From positions 1,984,001-2,048,000 of the forward strand of contig NZ_JAPEMU010000001.1 in assembly GCF_026342405.1 (NCBI RefSeq): a stretch of DNA of 64,000 nt. Direction: 5' to 3'. Source of the stretch: Kitasatospora sp. NBC_00240 (GTDB lineage Bacteria; Actinomycetota; Actinomycetes; Streptomycetales; Streptomycetaceae). Both the position numbers and the translations under genes were made by a program. This document shows positions 7,551 through 15,662 of this stretch, piece after piece. Every line of letters starts with the position of its first letter. Position 1 is the stretch's first letter. Below the pieces are notes generated by a model. That model was not told where the DNA came from, searched no databases, and saw only the letters and a list, made by a program, of their open reading frames with translations.

Positions 7551-8819
7551 TCAGGTGGTGGTGCCGTCGCCGGCGCCGCCCGGCAGGGCCTTGCCGGTGT
7601 ACTCCGCGACGCCCTTCACGATGGTGTCCATCAGGGCCAGGTCCGGCGCCTTGGGGTCGACGTCGAAGCCGAGGTGCAGGGCGGTCAGGGCCTTGCCGTC
7701 CGCGGTGGGGAAGACCACCGTCTCGACGTACCCGTCGCTGCCCTTGGCCGCCTTCACCTTCCAGCGGACGAGGTAGCCGTCGCGGCCGGCCACCTTCACC
7801 GCCTCCGACTTCAGCTCCTCGTGGGACGGGCTGTCCCCGTAGGACTCCTGGGCCGCCTTGGCGATGTCGGCCTTGGCCGCCGCCTGTGCGTCGGTGCCCT
7901 CGATCCGGCTGGTGACCGCGCCGCCGAGCGAGCAGGTGTCGCTGTCGGTGCCGGCGCAGGTGTAGGAGCCGATGGTCAGCCCGGCGTAGCCGCCGGCGAC
8001 GGTGCCGCCTTCCCAGCCGGACGGGATCGGCAGGGTGATCCGGTTGACCAGGTCGGCGGCCGTCCCGGCGGAGGCGCCGTCGTCGGAACCGTTGCCGCCG
8101 CCTCGACCGCCGTTCTGGCCCTGGCCGTTCTGCCCCGGCAGGTTGGGGACGCCCTGGCCGTTCCCGCCCTGGCCGTTCTGCCCCGGGATGTTGGGGACGC
8201 CCTGGCCGTTGCGCCCGTTCTGGCCCGGCACGCCGCCGCGGGGGCCGTTCTCCCCGTTGAAGAGGAAGTTCTTGCCGTCGCGGTGGGCCGCGCGGGTCTC
8301 CGAATGGCCGCCCACCGCGAGGAAGGTGACCCCGGAGCCGACCGCCAGACCCAGCAGCGCCGCGACGGACGCCGCCACGACGACCGCCCGGGACGGCTTG
8401 CGGAAGCCCTTCCGGCCGCTCGGGGCCGCCCCGCCCGGCACCGCCCCGATCGGCGGCGGGAGCTCGGGGTAGCGGACGGAGGCACCGTTCTGCAGCACCT
8501 CGCCCTCCAGCACCCGGGGCTCCTCCTCGGCACCGGCGGCCGGCGCGTCCGGGGATCCGGTCGGGTCGGAGGCGGCCGGCGCGTCCGGGGATCCGGTCGG
8601 GTCGGAGGCGGCCGGCGCGTCCGGGGCACCGGGGGCGTCCGGGCCGGCGGGTGTGTCCGAGGCCGGGTCGGCCTCCGCGGGCGCGGGCGCGGGCGCGTCC
8701 GAGGGCACCGGGCGGGTGCCGGCGGTCCAGGCCTTGCCGTCCCACCAGCGCTGCGGCCGGGGGTCACTGGTGGTGTCCTGGGGATCCGGGTACCACCCGG
8801 CGGGAATCGTCTCGCTCAC
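7551..8819 (-). CDS. DUF2510 membrane protein with collagen-like segment
   Basis: This is a 422-residue single-pass membrane protein of unknown function. It begins with a DUF2510 motif (PAGWYPDPQ ... RWWDGKAWT, residues 5-40), common in actinobacterial membrane proteins. A Pro/Ala/Asp-rich stretch (45-100) with two exact 12-residue repeats follows, then one transmembrane helix (about 140-165). The outer part starts with a Gly/Asn/Gln-rich region (about 185-245) of collagen-like Gly-x-x triplets such as GQNGQG. It ends in a globular domain of about 170 residues (ITLPIPSGWEGG ... GYLVRWKVKAAKG) with a Cys pair that may form a disulfide (CAGTDSDTC). The start is ATG 8819. It stands alone between convergent and divergent neighbours. 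A surface or envelope role is inferred from topology only. Confidence 0.75.
   Translation of the reverse strand: MSETIPAGWYPDPQDTTSDPRPQRWWDGKAWTAGTRPVPSDAPAPAPAEADPASDTPAGPDAPGAPDAPAASDPTGSPDAPAASDPTGSPDAPAAGAEEEPRVLEGEVLQNGASVRYPELPPPIGAVPGGAAPSGRKGFRKPSRAVVVAASVAALLGLAVGSGVTFLAVGGHSETRAAHRDGKNFLFNGENGPRGGVPGQNGRNGQGVPNIPGQNGQGGNGQGVPNLPGQNGQGQNGGRGGGNGSDDGASAGTAADLVNRITLPIPSGWEGGTVAGGYAGLTIGSYTCAGTDSDTCSLGGAVTSRIEGTDAQAAAKADIAKAAQESYGDSPSHEELKSEAVKVAGRDGYLVRWKVKAAKGSDGYVETVVFPTADGKALTALHLGFDVDPKAPDLALMDTIVKGVAEYTGKALPGGAGDGTTT
8535..8625. repeat. 36-bp tandem repeat inside the DUF2510 gene
   Basis: Two exact 36-bp copies (8535-8570 and 8571-8606) and a 19-bp partial third (8607-8625) encode a repeated 12-residue Pro/Ala/Asp/Ser block in the cytoplasmic N-terminal part. 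The unit is a multiple of three, so copy-number change would keep the frame. Confidence 0.85.
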
Positions 8820-8944
8820 GTCGAAGAATCTAAACGGCGGCGGATAAACGCGATATCAGCAGAACGGCCTATTCGCCGGTTCTGGATGAGATTACGGTGA
8901 GAACCCGCGCCGGGGCCCGCTCAGAGCCCTTTCCGGCCCTGCGG

Positions 8945-9745
8945 TCAGCCGATTCCCGGGCGCCGGAGCGGGGCGCCGCGGGCACCGGAGACCCCGCCGT
9001 CCACCGGGAATTCGCTCGCCGTGACGAACGAGGAGTCGTCACTCGCCAGGAAGGCGACGGCGGCCGCGATCTCCTCCGGTGCCGCGAAGCGGCCGAGCGG
9101 GACGTGCGGCAGCCGGCGGGCCGCCTCGTCCAGGTCCTCGGCGGACGGCTCCTGCAGCTGCGGGCTGCCGACCGGGCCCGGCAGGAGCGCGTTCACCCGG
9201 ATCCCCTCGCGGGCGAACCGCACCCCCAGCTCGCGCGACAGCGCCACCACCCCGCCCTGGGCCGCGACCGCCGAGACCGCCGGGCCCTCGGCGCCCGGGA
9301 GGGCTCCGAACCCGGCGGCGTTGATGATGGATCCGCGCCCGTGCCGGCGCATGTAGGGCAGTACGGCCCGGCAGCAGAGGAACACCGAGGTGAGGTCGGC
9401 CTCCTGCACCCGGCGCCAGGCGTCCAGGTCGGTGGTGAGGATCGAGCCGTCCCCGGGCGGCCGGCCCCCGGCGTTGTGGAAGGCCACGTCGATGCCGCCG
9501 AAGGTCTCGTAGGCCTCGTCGAAGAGCGCCTCGACCATGGCCGGGTCGGTGACGTCGGTGTGCACGAAGAGCCCGCCGACCTGTCGCGCCGCGGCCGCGC
9601 CGGCCCGCTCGTCGAGATCCGCGCAGACCACCTCGGCCCCCTCGGCGGCGAGCCGGCGGGCGGCCGCGAGACCGATCCCGCCGCCCGCGCCGGTGACCAC
9701 CGCCGTCCGTCCGACCAGGCGGCGGCAGACCGGGGTGTCGGACAT
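8945..9745 (-). CDS. SDR family protein with degenerate active site
   Basis: This is a 266-residue short-chain dehydrogenase/reductase-fold protein. The NAD(P)-binding motif is intact (TGAGGGIG, residues 19-26), with D of the adenine pocket (CADLDE), the NAG motif (FHNAGG) and the C-terminal PVDGG. However, the catalytic YxxxK is absent: the segment normally written YSASKGG reads VSAVAAQGG, placing Ala and Gln where Tyr and Lys should be. The preceding Ser position is also not obvious (IINAAGFGALPG). The reading was checked on the nucleotide sequence around 9241-9300. Either the protein is a non-catalytic dinucleotide binder or it uses other chemistry. ATG 9745 follows GGAG. It is divergent from the PuuD-like hydrolase at 9890, a pairing I recall near gamma-glutamylpolyamine genes in Streptomyces, so a link to polyamine or GABA metabolism is possible. 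Confidence 0.85.
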   Translation of the reverse strand: MSDTPVCRRLVGRTAVVTGAGGGIGLAAARRLAAEGAEVVCADLDERAGAAAARQVGGLFVHTDVTDPAMVEALFDEAYETFGGIDVAFHNAGGRPPGDGSILTTDLDAWRRVQEADLTSVFLCCRAVLPYMRRHGRGSIINAAGFGALPGAEGPAVSAVAAQGGVVALSRELGVRFAREGIRVNALLPGPVGSPQLQEPSAEDLDEAARRLPHVPLGRFAAPEEIAAAVAFLASDDSSFVTASEFPVDGGVSGARGAPLRRPGIG

Positions 9746-9889
9746 CGGGGCTCCTGCTCCTCGGTGCGGCGCGGGTCTCAGCGAACCGTACGGCCTGCCG
9801 ACGGCCCGCCCGGGGAGGGCGGGCGGCCTTGGCGCGCCGCGCGGCGTGGTTGAGGAGATACCGAGGGTGGCTGGTGGAGAATTCCCGCC

Positions 9890-10711
9890 ATGGATCGCAG
9901 GCCTTTCATCGGCGTCAGCACCTACCTGGTCGACGTGAGCTGGAGCAACTGGCGGAGCCGACGGGTCGCCCTGGTGCCCGAGCGCTACACGGCGTTCGTC
10001 CGGGACGCGGGCGGTGTGGCGGTGCTGCTGCCACCGGACGCGCCGGAGCGCGCGCCGGAGGTGCTCGCCCGGCTGGACGCGCTGGTCATCTCCGGCGGCC
10101 CCGACATGGACCCGGCGTACTACGGACAGTCGCCGCACCCGCTCACCGAGGCGGACGCCCCCGAACGGGACCACTGGGAGACCGCCCTCGTCCGGGCCGC
10201 GCTGGCCTCCGGGCTGCCGCTGCTCGGCATCTGCCGGGGCATGCAGCTGCTCAACGTGGTGTGCGGCGGCTCGCTGCTGCAGCACCTGCCGGACGTGGTC
10301 GACCCCGACGTGCACGCGGGTTCGCCCGGCGCGTACGGCGCCCATCCGGTCCGGCCGGTGCCGGGCACCCTGCTCGGCGACCTCTTCCCCGAGACCGAGC
10401 TGACCGTGCCGACCTTCCACCACCAGGCCGTGGACCGGCTGGGCGAGGGGCTGCGGGTCGGCGCGCTGGCCCCCGACGGGACGATCGAGGCGATCGAGGG
10501 GCCGGGCTTCACCCTCGGCGTGCAGTGGCACCCGGAGCAGGGCGACGACCTGCGGGTGATGCAGGCGCTGGTCCGGGCCGCGACGGCCGCCCGGACGATG
10601 CCGCTGGAACCGCTGGACCTGCTGGGCTCCGCGGCCGAGGCGGTCGCCACGGCCGCCGCGGCATCGGGCGCGGCGACGGGCGCGGTGGCTCCGGTCCGGG
10701 TGGGCGGCTGA
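9890..10711 (+). CDS. puuD: Gamma-glutamyl-gamma-aminobutyrate hydrolase family protein
   Basis: This is a class I glutamine amidotransferase-like hydrolase of 273 residues, similar to PuuD, which releases GABA from gamma-glutamyl-GABA in polyamine breakdown. The catalytic triad is visible: nucleophile C115 in GICRGMQ, H214 and E216 in WHPEQ. Other family landmarks are ISGGPDMDP (oxyanion region), the middle FHHQAVDRLG, and GVSTY near the N-terminus. The C-terminal 40 residues are Ala-rich and poorly conserved. The start is ATG 9890. It is divergent from the SDR gene with a 144-base shared promoter region. The substrate could be any gamma-glutamyl amine; the symbol indicates family, not proven function. 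Confidence 0.85.
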   Translation: MDRRPFIGVSTYLVDVSWSNWRSRRVALVPERYTAFVRDAGGVAVLLPPDAPERAPEVLARLDALVISGGPDMDPAYYGQSPHPLTEADAPERDHWETALVRAALASGLPLLGICRGMQLLNVVCGGSLLQHLPDVVDPDVHAGSPGAYGAHPVRPVPGTLLGDLFPETELTVPTFHHQAVDRLGEGLRVGALAPDGTIEAIEGPGFTLGVQWHPEQGDDLRVMQALVRAATAARTMPLEPLDLLGSAAEAVATAAAASGAATGAVAPVRVGG

Positions 10712-10720
10712 CCGCTCCCC

Positions 10721-10780
10721 CGACTTGACCGGGCCCGACCTGACCGGGCCCGACCTGACCGGCCCGGGCCTGACCGGGGG
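10721..10780. repeat. 15-bp intergenic tandem repeat
   Basis: Nearly four copies of a 15-bp unit (CGACCTGACCGGGCC and close variants) lie between the convergent puuD-like and chrA genes. Read in one frame they give a TGPDL pentapeptide pattern, but no gene surrounds them. Confidence 0.8.
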
Positions 10781-10843
10781 CCAACCCTTCCCTGCCCCGG
10801 CCGCCCGGCCGGACCTGGCCGGGCGGCCGGGCGGCCGGGCGGG

Positions 10844-12139
10844 TCAGGTCACCGGCAGGCCGGCCAGGGCAGCCACCACGCCCAGCCCACCGGCGGCCAG
10901 CAGGGCCCCGACGGCACCGCCACGGGCCACCGTCAGCCGGAGCAGCACGACCGCCAGCACAGCCCACTGCCAACCGTGCGCCAGCGAGGCGGCGAGCGGC
11001 AGGGCCGAACCGGCGATCGCACCGACCACGGCCGGACCGGCGCCGGTGAGGAAGTCCTGCACCCGCCGGTCCGCCCGGAGCCGGCCGAAGTGGCGCGCAC
11101 CGAGAATCACGAACAGGAACGAGGGCCCGAACGCCACCGCCGCCGCGAGCAGCCCGCCGAAGGTCCCGGCCGCCGCGTACCCGACGGCCGAAACGGTGTG
11201 CACGACCGGCCCGGGAGTGACCTGACCCAGGGCCACGGCGTTGAGGAACTGACCGTCCGTCATCCAGTGGTAGCGGTGCACCGCGTCGTCCCGCATCAAC
11301 GGGATGATCACGAAACCGCCCCCGTACGAGAGCGCGCCGACCTTGAACGCCACCCACGCCAGCGCGCCGAGGCCGCCGAGGCCGCCCAGCGCGGGCACCG
11401 CCGTCAGCAGCGGGAGCGCGCCCCGACGGCGGCCACCGCCGCCGGGGGCCGGGCCGCCGGCCTCCCCCGCGTCGTCCGGTCCGACCCCTTCGGCGCCGTC
11501 CCGGGCGGTCCCGGCCGGCGGTCCGGGCAGGGGCGCGCGCCGGCCGCGGGAGCGGGCCGCGACCTCGGCCAGGCCCGCCGCCAGCAGGACCAGCACCAGC
11601 CAGGGCCCGGTGAGGACGGCCGCACCGGCGCCCGCCAGCGCGTACCCGTACCAGCGCGCCCGCCCGCCGCGCACGTGGCCCGTGCCACCGGCCGCGGCAC
11701 CGACCGCGGCCGCCCGCCCGCGGCTGCCCGGCACCAGGGCGGCGGCGGCCTGCACCGCGACGGCGGGCACCGCCGCGCCCGCGCCGGCCGCGGCGCCCAG
11801 CACCCAGAGCGGCGGGTGGCCGGCCAGGAACAGCGCGGAGAGCGCCAGGATCAGCACCAGACCCGGCGCGATGAAGCAGATCCCACCGACCAGCGCGCCG
11901 GCGGTGCCGCGCAGACGCCAGGCGGTGAAGATCGCCAGCTGGGTGGAGGCCGGGCCGGGCAGCAGATTGGTGGTCGCGATGCCGTCCTCGAACTCGGCCG
12001 GGCTCAACCAGCCGCGACGCTCCACGCAGAGCCGCCGCAGCAGCAGGATGTGGGCGGGCGGACCGCCGAACCCGGCCAGGCCGATCCGGCCCCACTCCCG
12101 CGCGATCGTCCGCAACCGGACCTGGTCGCCGTGCTCCAC
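10844..12139 (-). CDS. chrA: Chromate transporter, two-domain CHR family
   Basis: ChrA is an inner-membrane efflux carrier that exports chromate, giving resistance. The 431-residue product has the fused double-CHR architecture. The N-terminal half (1-190) has the signature GFGGPPAHI, the NLLPGPASTQ motif and several membrane spans. A Gly/Pro/Arg-rich hydrophilic linker spans about 195-245. The C-terminal half (250-431) has the paralogous signatures SYGGGFVIIPL and GQVTPGPVV. The start is GTG 12139 with GGTGAGG upstream. It is divergent from the CDF-type metal transporter at 12376, with a 236-base shared regulatory region, making a small metal-efflux locus. The natural substrate may be sulfate-like oxyanions as well as chromate. 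Confidence 0.9.
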   Translation of the reverse strand: MEHGDQVRLRTIAREWGRIGLAGFGGPPAHILLLRRLCVERRGWLSPAEFEDGIATTNLLPGPASTQLAIFTAWRLRGTAGALVGGICFIAPGLVLILALSALFLAGHPPLWVLGAAAGAGAAVPAVAVQAAAALVPGSRGRAAAVGAAAGGTGHVRGGRARWYGYALAGAGAAVLTGPWLVLVLLAAGLAEVAARSRGRRAPLPGPPAGTARDGAEGVGPDDAGEAGGPAPGGGGRRRGALPLLTAVPALGGLGGLGALAWVAFKVGALSYGGGFVIIPLMRDDAVHRYHWMTDGQFLNAVALGQVTPGPVVHTVSAVGYAAAGTFGGLLAAAVAFGPSFLFVILGARHFGRLRADRRVQDFLTGAGPAVVGAIAGSALPLAASLAHGWQWAVLAVVLLRLTVARGGAVGALLAAGGLGVVAALAGLPVT

Positions 12140-12375
12140 CGGTACCTCACCTTGCTCGCCCGGCCCCGTCGACAGGGCGGCGCGACCCTATCGGACCAAG
12201 GCGAACGCCAGGGTGAACACCCGGGTGAACAGGAGGGTGGGCAGAGCCGGTGGGAACAGCTCGACGGCAACGACAACGGTCACCAGTGCAGGCTTTGGAT
12301 CTTCGTCCGATCTGCGGTTCACTTCGGGTGCGGGGCTGCCAGACCCCACCGCTGAGCGTCCAGGAGAGGATCTCG

Positions 12376-13446
12376 ATGGCCGTCCACGAGCACAGCCATG
12401 ACGCCCACGGCCACGACGGCCGCCGATCGGGCGAGCAGCCGCACGGGGACCACGGCGGGCACGGCGGGCACGGCGGGCACTCGCACGGAGTGGCCGCCGA
12501 CGCCGACCGCCGCTGGCTGCTCGGCGCACTGGGCCTGATCGTGGTGTTCATGGCGGGCGAGGTGGTGGTCGGCTTCGCCGCCCATTCGCTGGCGCTGATC
12601 TCGGACGCCGCGCACATGCTCACCGACGCCGCCTCGATCGTCCTCGCGCTGGTCGCGATGCGGCTCGCCGCCCGCCCGGCCCGGGGCGGCTACACGTACG
12701 GACTGAAGCGGGCCGAGATCCTGTCCGCTCAGGCCAACGGCGTCACGCTGCTGGTGCTCTCGGCCTGGCTCGGCTACGAGGCGGTGCGCCGGCTGATCGA
12801 CCCGCCGGAGGTGACCGGTTCGCTGGTGCTGGTGACGGCGCTGGTCGGCATCGTGGTCAACATCGGCGCGACCTGGTGCATGTCCAAGGCCAACCGCACC
12901 TCGCTGAACGTCGAGGGCGCCTTCCAGCACGTGCTGACCGACCTGTACGCGTTCGTCGCCACGGCGGTGGCCGGCGTGATCATGCTGACCACCGGTTTCG
13001 TCCAGGCCGACGCGATCGCCTCGCTGGTCGTGGTGGCACTGATGCTGCGGGCCGGCATCGGGCTGGTCCGCGACTCCGGGCGGATCTTCCTGGAGGCGGC
13101 GCCGGCCGGCATCGACCCGGACGAGGTGGCGGACCGGATGGTCGCCGCCGACCTGGTGGTGGAGATCCACGACCTGCACATCTGGGAGATCACCTCCGGC
13201 CAGCCGGCGCTCTCCGCCCACATCCTGGTCGCGCCCGGCGGCGACTGCCACGCGGTACGGCGGGGCCTGCAGCGCCAGCTGCGCGAGACCTACCGGATCA
13301 CCCACGCGACCCTCCAGGTCGACCACCTCGGCGAGGACGACGACCAGCAGCTGCTGCAGATCACCCCGGCCGGCACGACCGTCCTGGACGACCACTGCGG
13401 CGACACGCACGGCCCGGTCCACCGCAGCGGTCCGCACGAGCACTGA
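12376..13446 (+). CDS. Cation diffusion facilitator, zinc-type (CzcD-like)
   Basis: This is a six-helix proton-coupled metal efflux carrier of 356 residues, exporting Zn2+ and probably Co2+ or Cd2+. The N-terminal 40 residues are strongly His-rich (HEHSHDAHGHD, then three GHG repeats), a cytosolic metal-binding tail. The membrane domain (about 45-245) carries both HxxxD metal sites: DAAHMLTDA in TM2 and FQHVLTDLY in TM5. The cytoplasmic C-terminal domain has the CDF fold with EIHDLHIWEI, and the protein ends in another His-bearing tail (DDHCGDTHG, HRSGPHEH). ATG 12376 follows GGAGAGGA. It is divergent from chrA. No Zur or SmtB/ArsR operator was recognised in the shared upstream region. Confidence 0.92.
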   Translation: MAVHEHSHDAHGHDGRRSGEQPHGDHGGHGGHGGHSHGVAADADRRWLLGALGLIVVFMAGEVVVGFAAHSLALISDAAHMLTDAASIVLALVAMRLAARPARGGYTYGLKRAEILSAQANGVTLLVLSAWLGYEAVRRLIDPPEVTGSLVLVTALVGIVVNIGATWCMSKANRTSLNVEGAFQHVLTDLYAFVATAVAGVIMLTTGFVQADAIASLVVVALMLRAGIGLVRDSGRIFLEAAPAGIDPDEVADRMVAADLVVEIHDLHIWEITSGQPALSAHILVAPGGDCHAVRRGLQRQLRETYRITHATLQVDHLGEDDDQQLLQITPAGTTVLDDHCGDTHGPVHRSGPHEH

Positions 13447-13658
13447 GCTCCCGTCAGATCCACGCCGGGCCGCGCCCGGTCAGTGGGCGGGACGTCCAGG
13501 CCGGACGACCGACCAGCGGGGTGGTTGCCCCACCCTGGGCGACACGGAGCCGATCGTAGGAGCCGGTCCCCTGGACTATTCTCCTCGTGGCCTCCCTCGC
13601 AGCTCCGGCTCCGAGCGGCTGCGAGGAACCGGGGCGGGCGGAGGGATCGGAGCAGCGT

Positions 13659-15662
13659 ATGGCGGGCGGTCCGGGCGAGTCAGATTCTGTCCTGCTGATG
13701 GGCGTCCGGACCTTCGCGGCCGCCGTGCCGGAGGATGAGGAACCGGCTCCCGGCCAGCAGGGTTGGGAGGAACTACCCTTCGTGGCAGACCTGATGCCCC
13801 GCCTCGAAGCGGCCTACAAGAACCTGTCCTTCCAGGTCCGACCGGTGCTGAACCCGGACCGCCGGACCGTCCTGCGGAGCTGGGACGACGCCCTCCAGGA
13901 CGGCACCGGCATCGTCCACGTCATCTCTCACGGCACCACCTCGCTGGCCGACGGCGCGCGGTCGCGGCAGGCCGAGGACTCGGAGCAGTTGTGCATGGTG
14001 CCCTCGTGCGGCGACGCCGGGTTCGGCACGAACGTGACCGACTGGATCCGCCACGCCCACCGGCGCCCCCGGCCGACGCTCTTCGTCGTCGACCTGTGCC
14101 GGGCCGGTCGGGCGGCCCGGATCGGCCACCTCACCCAGGTGCAGGAGGCCGAACTGCACGCCTGGGTGATCGCCGCCACGGGACCGGACGAGCCGACTTA
14201 TGACGGGCTCTTCAGCACCGCCGTGGCCGAGGTGCTGGAGGAAATCGCGAAGAACGGGCTGGACACCTCCGAGTCCCTGCGGTTCGTCCGGTGGGACCGG
14301 GTGACCCGGGCCATCCAGCAGCGGCTGGAGCTGTCGGGCGGCCGACAGCGCATCCACACCACCAAGGTGGACACCTCACAGCCCCTGCCGGAACTCCCGT
14401 TCTTCCCCAATCCGAACTGGCGCGACGATCCCCGCACACAACGGTTGCGGGCCCTCGGACCGCCTATCCGCGCATTCGTCGCCGATCTGGCAGCGGAGCA
14501 TTTCATCGACCGCGTGGGGAAGCATTTCGTCGGACGACGTGCGCAACTGGCCGAACTGGCGCCCTGGCTCGACGGTGTCTCCTCGGAAGGGCTGCGGGTC
14601 GTCACCGGCGCGCCGGGCGCCGGGAAGTCCGCCCTCCTGGGCGCGCTGGTGTGCGCCGGCCATCTGCAGATCGTCGCGGCGGCGCCGGACATCCGTGCCC
14701 ACTTGGCCGCGCAACATCCCGACGGGACCCCCTCACCCAATCCGCTGCTGGCGGCAATCCATGCCAGGGGGCGCAGCCTCGACGACGTCCTGGCCTCGCT
14801 GTCCACCCAGTGGTGGCCGGAGCCCCGTGCGGAGTTGCGCACGGCTTCCGAGCTGATCGAGGCGGTGTGCGCGCTGCCGCAGGCGCCAGCCCTCGTCTTC
14901 GACGCCTTGGACGAGGCCGATCTTCCGTCGGACATGGTCGATCGCCTGCTGATTCCGTTGGCAAAGGCGGTGCGGCCGGACGGCAGCGCCGCCTGCCGGT
15001 TGCTGGTCGGCACCCGCAGGGGCGCCCGGTTCGGGGAACTGCTCGGCCTTGCCCGCAGGCGGGGTGTGCTCATCGATCTGGACGATGTGCCGCCGGCGGA
15101 GCTCGGGGCCGACCTCGCACAACACATCTCCTGGCGCCTTGCCGACCTCCCCGCCTATCGGGAACCTGATCGGCGGACCGTGCGCGGCGTCCTCGCGCGA
15201 ACGATCGCGGCCACCCTCGCGGGGGATGCCGAGCGTCATCGCCAATGGGGTCCTTTCCTGGTGGCGCAGATCTTCGGGCGGGCGCTGGAATCGCTGGAGG
15301 CGCCACGGAGCACGGAGGAGGCCGTCAGGCTCGGTGAGCGGGTGCCCCGGACCCTGCCCGAGGTCCTGGAGCTCGAACTCAGCCTCCACCCGGACAGTTC
15401 GCGGCTGCGCGCCGTCCTCGCCACCGTCGCCTGGTCCAAGGGGGAGGGATTCCCCATCGACGCCATCACAGCCGTCGCTCCGGAGTTCGACCCGGGGGTC
15501 ACCGATGACAACGTCCGGCTACTGCTCGAAGCGGGCCGCTTCTATCTGCGCACGGGCGTGGAGCTTGACGGCTCCACACTGTTCCGGCTCTTCCACCAAG
15601 GGCTCGCCGACCACCTCAAGGCGGCACCCCACCTTCCACACACCCATCAGGGGAGCTTATGA
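13659..15662 (+). CDS. Caspase-like protease fused to a NACHT/STAND ATPase
   Basis: This 667-residue protein combines a protease effector with a signalling ATPase. The N-terminal half (about 30-250) is caspase/metacaspase-like, with H91 in HVISHG and C147 in LFVVDLCRAG forming the expected His-Cys dyad. A linker leads to a STAND P-loop NTPase: HFVGRRAQL, Walker A GAPGAGKS (317-324), Walker B LVFDALDE (about D415) and arginine-rich sensor segments (LLVGTRRGARF). It ends at residue 667 soon after FHQGLADHL, the place where single-chain relatives continue into helical repeats and WD40 blades. ATG 13659 has GGAG 6 bases upstream. The stop overlaps the next start (ATGA), so the genes are translationally coupled. 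Third codon positions look less GC-saturated than in the flanking genes, which fits transfer. A conflict or programmed-death role is inferred. Confidence 0.85.
   Translation: MAGGPGESDSVLLMGVRTFAAAVPEDEEPAPGQQGWEELPFVADLMPRLEAAYKNLSFQVRPVLNPDRRTVLRSWDDALQDGTGIVHVISHGTTSLADGARSRQAEDSEQLCMVPSCGDAGFGTNVTDWIRHAHRRPRPTLFVVDLCRAGRAARIGHLTQVQEAELHAWVIAATGPDEPTYDGLFSTAVAEVLEEIAKNGLDTSESLRFVRWDRVTRAIQQRLELSGGRQRIHTTKVDTSQPLPELPFFPNPNWRDDPRTQRLRALGPPIRAFVADLAAEHFIDRVGKHFVGRRAQLAELAPWLDGVSSEGLRVVTGAPGAGKSALLGALVCAGHLQIVAAAPDIRAHLAAQHPDGTPSPNPLLAAIHARGRSLDDVLASLSTQWWPEPRAELRTASELIEAVCALPQAPALVFDALDEADLPSDMVDRLLIPLAKAVRPDGSAACRLLVGTRRGARFGELLGLARRRGVLIDLDDVPPAELGADLAQHISWRLADLPAYREPDRRTVRGVLARTIAATLAGDAERHRQWGPFLVAQIFGRALESLEAPRSTEEAVRLGERVPRTLPEVLELELSLHPDSSRLRAVLATVAWSKGEGFPIDAITAVAPEFDPGVTDDNVRLLLEAGRFYLRTGVELDGSTLFRLFHQGLADHLKAAPHLPHTHQGSL

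Noticed and set aside
10721..10780. Pentapeptide-repeat coding gene
   Set aside because: The TGPDL pattern comes from only four DNA repeats; there is no start with ribosome binding site and no continuing domain.
12140..12375. Zur or metal-sensor box between chrA and the CDF gene
   Set aside because: No match to a Zur-type TGATAATGATTATCA palindrome or a clear SmtB/ArsR dyad could be seen.
13447..13658. Integration site or tRNA remnant next to the caspase-NACHT cassette
   Set aside because: No tRNA-like sequence, integrase or flanking direct repeat was found on either side of the cassette.
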